The notes below the pieces were generated by a model that was not told the origin of the DNA, did not search any database, and worked only from the letters and a program-made list of their open reading frames with translations. From positions 3,854,001 to 3,918,000 of the forward strand of contig NC_084682.1 in assembly GCF_028389875.1 (NCBI RefSeq): DNA of 64,000 bases, written 5' to 3'. Shown here piece by piece: positions 61,320-64,000 of this stretch. The first letter of the stretch is position 1. Each line of letters starts with the position of its first letter. Made by a program: the position numbers and the translations under genes. This DNA is from Rhea pennata. Taxonomy: Eukaryota > Chordata > Aves > Rheiformes > Rheidae.

Positions 61320-61735
61320 CCGGTCCGGTCCATTCCGCTCTCCCCCTGCGGGGGGGGGGGAGGGGGGGCGGTTGGGGGGAAGCGGGGGGCGGAGCTACGC
61401 CGTGCCGCTCCATTCAACCCCTCGCCCCGGGGGTTGGGCACGTCCATTTTCCTCTCACCTGGGGGGGGGGGAGGTGCGATCCGAGCATTCCTGGGCTAGT
61501 TTATTTCCCGCGTTTGTGGGGGGAGAGGGGGCCGTTGTGGGGCGCAGCCGGCCTGGGCCGGTCCGTTTTCCCCGCCCTGTGGAGGAGGGGGGGAAGGGGG
61601 AGCGTAGAGTAAAGCGCTTTCGGACTAGTCCATTTTCTCGCAGCGAGGGTGGAGCTCTCACCTGGGCTGGCCCATTTTCCTTGCGGGGGTGGCCCAGGGC
61701 GAAGAGGTCGGCCGGGCTGGCCCATTCGCGTCCCC
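61320..61735 (+). repeat. Degenerate CCATTTTC-type array in SKA2 intron 1
   Basis: Eight related units share the layout 'GGGC(C/T)(G/A)GTCCATTTTCC' followed by a G-rich stretch. Their CCATT-like cores start near 61330, 61410, 61444, 61503, 61563, 61630, 61672 and 61722, with spacing of 34-80 bp. Three cores are exact CCATTTTC and one is CCGTTTTCC. Likely an old minisatellite; CCATNTT is also the YY1 core. Confidence 0.6.
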
Positions 61736-62253
61736 GGGCGGGGGGTTGAGGCGGAGAGGGAAAGGGGTGCGGGGGATGGAGCGCCTCGCTGGGGGCTGCG
61801 GGGACCGCGCCGCGCTCGGGCCGCCCGGCTCCCCCTCGGCTTTCCCCCCCCACCTCCGCCAGCACGGGCGGGGCGAGCCGAGCTCGGCGGGGAGAGGGGC
61901 TGGGGCCCGGGGAGAGGCCGCGAGCCTGCCCCGGCGCGGGCGCTGCCGCTGGGCCCGGGGCGAGCCCTGAGCAGAGGGTCGTGTGGGGAGGGCGCTCCGC
62001 AGGCGCGAGGGCGGCGCGGCTGCCTCGGGCCGGTTTCAGAGAGTCTCTTCACCCGCCTTTTCAGCCGCGCTCTCCTCGCTGGGTCTGGGATATAACCAGT
62101 CCCGAGGAGAGGATGGCTTTTGCTTCAGCCTTTCGATTTCATGTAGTTCTTCGCAGCTTTTAAGTTGTTTTCAGCTGTTTGAGCCAGCGCCTGAAGGGAC
62201 GAATCAGCGACGTTATGTAATAGTTGTCTTTCTTCCTGCCCCACTCATGCTTT

Positions 62254-62271
62254 CTCTCTCTCTCTCTCTCT
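62254..62271 (+). repeat. TC dinucleotide microsatellite
   Basis: About nine CT repeats followed by a T-run (to about 62284). Confidence 0.85.
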
Positions 62272-62657
62272 CCTTTTTTTTTTAAGAAAGCAACCAAAAA
62301 GCTATGCTGTTCTTCTACATATTGATATACTCTGGAAATACTGTCTTTTTAAACAGCCAAATTCCTTGTAGCATGCTTCAAATTTGGTCTTCATTTTTGC
62401 TCTGTTTCATGTAATCGTCTACACAACTTTTTTTGGGGGGAGGGGGGTAAAGTGCTTTGGGAGTATTTTATGTATCCAAATACTTCATAGATGTTATGGT
62501 TTCATTCAAAAGGCATTACATAAATTAAAACGCTTGTACTGATGTACTGCTGCAAAATATGATGCTCTTTTAGAGATTGACAGGAAACGTCTAGAATTTT
62601 TTTTATAAATTAATTGGCCTAGCAGCACTGTTTGGTACTTTGATTGACAAACTAGAA

Positions 62658-62802
62658 ATGGTCATGTGTGGTTATGGCATCTGCTTTACATGCTGAAGGT
62701 CCTGGGTTCAAGCCCCAGTGGAATCAGCACCAGGAAATCTTTGGGAGGTTGGACTAGATGATCTCCAGAGGTCCCTTCCAACTTTACTGATTCTGTGATT
62801 TC
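62658..62802 (+). mobile_element. tRNA-Val(TAC)-like head joined to a CR1 3' tail
   Basis: The first 75 bp resemble tRNA-Val(TAC): a GTGGTTAT D-arm, an anticodon arm 'TCTGCTTTACATGCTGA' with TAC in the loop, 'AGGTCCTGGGTTCAAGCCCC' (variable and T-arm, intact B box GGTTCAAGCCC) and 'AGTGGAATCA' as a decayed acceptor end, followed by GCACCA. About ten bases later a CR1 3' end begins: GGAGGTTGGACTAGATGATC, then CCAGAGGTCCCTTCC, ending ATTCTGTGATTTCTG. The 5' acceptor strand is not preserved, so it is not a functional tRNA gene. Reads as a tRNA-derived SINE with CR1 tail, or a tRNA pseudogene with an adjacent CR1 fragment. Confidence 0.7.
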
Positions 62803-63090
62803 TGTATGGAATAATGTAGGAGATTTTTTCTCCTCCTCTAGCAACCTTGGTTTCAAATTCTAATTAAGAAATAGGTAAAAATGAGTTTAATGGTCTCCTA
62901 GTTCTTTATCTGTAGGTAGTATCATCATCACAGTGAAATACTGAAGAGAAATTAATAGGAGAAACTTTGGGAGGACATAGTAGGGAATATTGTGTATCTG
63001 TGTTATCCCTTAACATACTGAGTGATTTTTAGACCTTTGTTTTGAGACACGATTGATGTGCTGCCTTAATGCCCTATCTTTAAATTTATT

Positions 63091-63172
63091 TACTTTATTG
63101 ACTCTAATACTAAAGAGTCAATAAAGTACTAGAGAAAACAGTATGCTGTTCTCTCTAGTAACAGCATACTGT
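63091..63172. repeat. Cluster of nested perfect inverted repeats
   Basis: Arms 63091-63105 and 63114-63128 are exact 15-bp reverse complements. Arms 63138-63150 and 63160-63172 are exact 13-bp reverse complements. ACTAGAGA (63128-63135) and TCTCTAGT (63152-63159) form a third, overlapping pair. The cluster can fold into two adjacent hairpins or an alternative one. Confidence 0.9.
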
Positions 63173-64000
63173 ACCCCTTAAAGCACTAGGAACATTGGCC
63201 AAGTAAACATCTGTTGTCAGAAAAGAAACTACTGGTTGAAAGTTTTCATAAATGTGAGGTTGTCCTGCTGATAATACCTTTGTTGTCCCATTGAGTGACT
63301 TGCATTGCTTTATTACTGCAATACTAACACACTTGTGAGTAAATGTTTTAAGTTATGTTACATGACTGTTTCTGTTAGGAAAGAAAACTTGTATAAATGC
63401 CAAAATACCTGGATATGCTGAAAGATCGGAGAATTCAATCTGTATGATACCTAATTCTCAGTTCTATTGGACTTCAGTAACTGTGTTCTTTCCCTCTTTG
63501 AAGTAACAAGGCATACTGGAAGATGGGGTTATTTTTGCTCTTCTTGAGCTACTAAACTGTGGTCATCATACCCAAATATACTTAGAATGGTAATAATGTA
63601 CTGTATTTTTCTTCAGTGAAAAACTGCATTCTTATCAAAGCTTTGAAGTTTAGCTCTCATTTCAAATTCAAAACTGGCAGCCCTGCCCATAGTGCAAGCT
63701 TGAGATTTCCCCATGTCTTCTGTTAATATATATATATTTTTTTAAGCCTAGTTTGTTTAGGAATTTTCTTTCTTTCTTCTTTGTAACATGTTCATGTTTT
63801 CCCTCCTGTGTAAACCTGCTTAGAAGTACCCAAGTTAGATGTCGAACTTCGTTACAATGTTATGGTTTATTTCTGTGTTTTAGGGAAAGTCCTACTTCAG
63901 TATTTGCTGATTCATTTTTTTTGTTTTGTTTTTTTTTAGGACACAAATAATCAAAGAGGTAGTTTAGTCCCGTTAAAGTTAACAGGGGCATCTATTTGTG

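Larger units (their letters stand above)
61045..64000 (+). other. SKA2: SKA2 intron 1 (partial)
   Basis: The first kilobase is CpG island with G-runs and a degenerate CCATTTTC array; the rest is AT-rich. It contains a (TC)n run near 62254-62270, the tRNA/CR1 composite at 62658-62802 and the inverted-repeat cluster at 63091-63172. No sequence matching the second SKA2 exon was found. Human SKA2 intron 1 hosts miR-301a and miR-454; neither seed was seen here, so if conserved they lie further right. Confidence 0.65.

Noticed and set aside
61340-61480. G-rich runs as a dedicated G-quadruplex element
   Set aside because: Long G homopolymers occur in every CpG island of the window and may include assembly length errors; nothing marks this one out apart from the CCATTTTC array, reported separately.
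62658-62732. Functional tRNA-Val gene
   Set aside because: The 5' acceptor strand and part of the D-arm do not match the 3' acceptor end, there is a mismatch in the anticodon stem, and it is joined to CR1 sequence.
63091-63172. Inverted repeats as a microRNA hairpin
   Set aside because: The arms are perfectly paired, short (13-15 bp) and overlapping, unlike a precursor of about 60-80 nt with a single imperfect stem, and no known microRNA seed was recognised.
63951-64000. Possible SKA2 exon 2 after the T-run and AG at 63940-63950
   Set aside because: The frame is open to the edge, but the residues (DTNNQRGSLVPLK) do not resemble SKA2 residues 12 onward (FQKAE...). A T-rich stretch plus AG is common in introns.

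Overview
This is vertebrate nuclear DNA, almost certainly from a bird. The protein-coding exons are short, separated by introns with GT-AG junctions, and match vertebrate families. The young interspersed repeats are CR1 LINEs with the avian-type octamer 3' end (ATTCTATG repeats). Promoters sit in CpG islands. There are no prokaryotic operons, CRISPR arrays, viral genes or toxin genes. Nothing here fixes the species.

The window is a conserved gene neighbourhood, the same order as human 17q22 read in reverse. From left to right it holds: YPEL2 (minus strand; exon 2 at 7078-7389, candidate leader exon ending at 20360, rest off the left edge); a gene-free interval of about 8 kb; GDPD1 (minus, ten coding exons, 29948-46301); SMG8 (minus, four coding exons, 48096-54160); PRR11 (minus, nine coding exons, 55377-59174, leader exon ending near 60271); and SKA2 (plus, first coding exon 61012-61044, rest off the right edge). 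Exon phases and splice sites were followed by hand. GDPD1 (312 aa), SMG8 (973 aa) and PRR11 (359 aa) each assemble into one open frame whose length is close to the human protein.

The four minus-strand genes are arranged head to tail with separate CpG-island promoters. PRR11 and SKA2 are head to head across about 740 bp. The gene products act in different processes: YPEL2 is a small zinc-binding nuclear/centrosomal protein, GDPD1 a membrane lysophospholipase D-type enzyme, SMG8 a regulator of the SMG1 kinase in nonsense-mediated decay, and PRR11 and SKA2 mitotic/proliferation proteins. Only PRR11 and SKA2 look co-regulated.

The most notable non-coding signals lie near PRR11/SKA2: fourteen CCAAT boxes in about 610 bp of the shared promoter; a degenerate array of CCATTTTC-like units at the start of SKA2 intron 1; a tRNA-Val(TAC)-like head joined to a CR1 tail; a cluster of near-perfect nested inverted repeats; and a GC-AG intron in PRR11. 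Two CR1 copies 21 kb apart are almost identical. I found no wholly unknown gene system.
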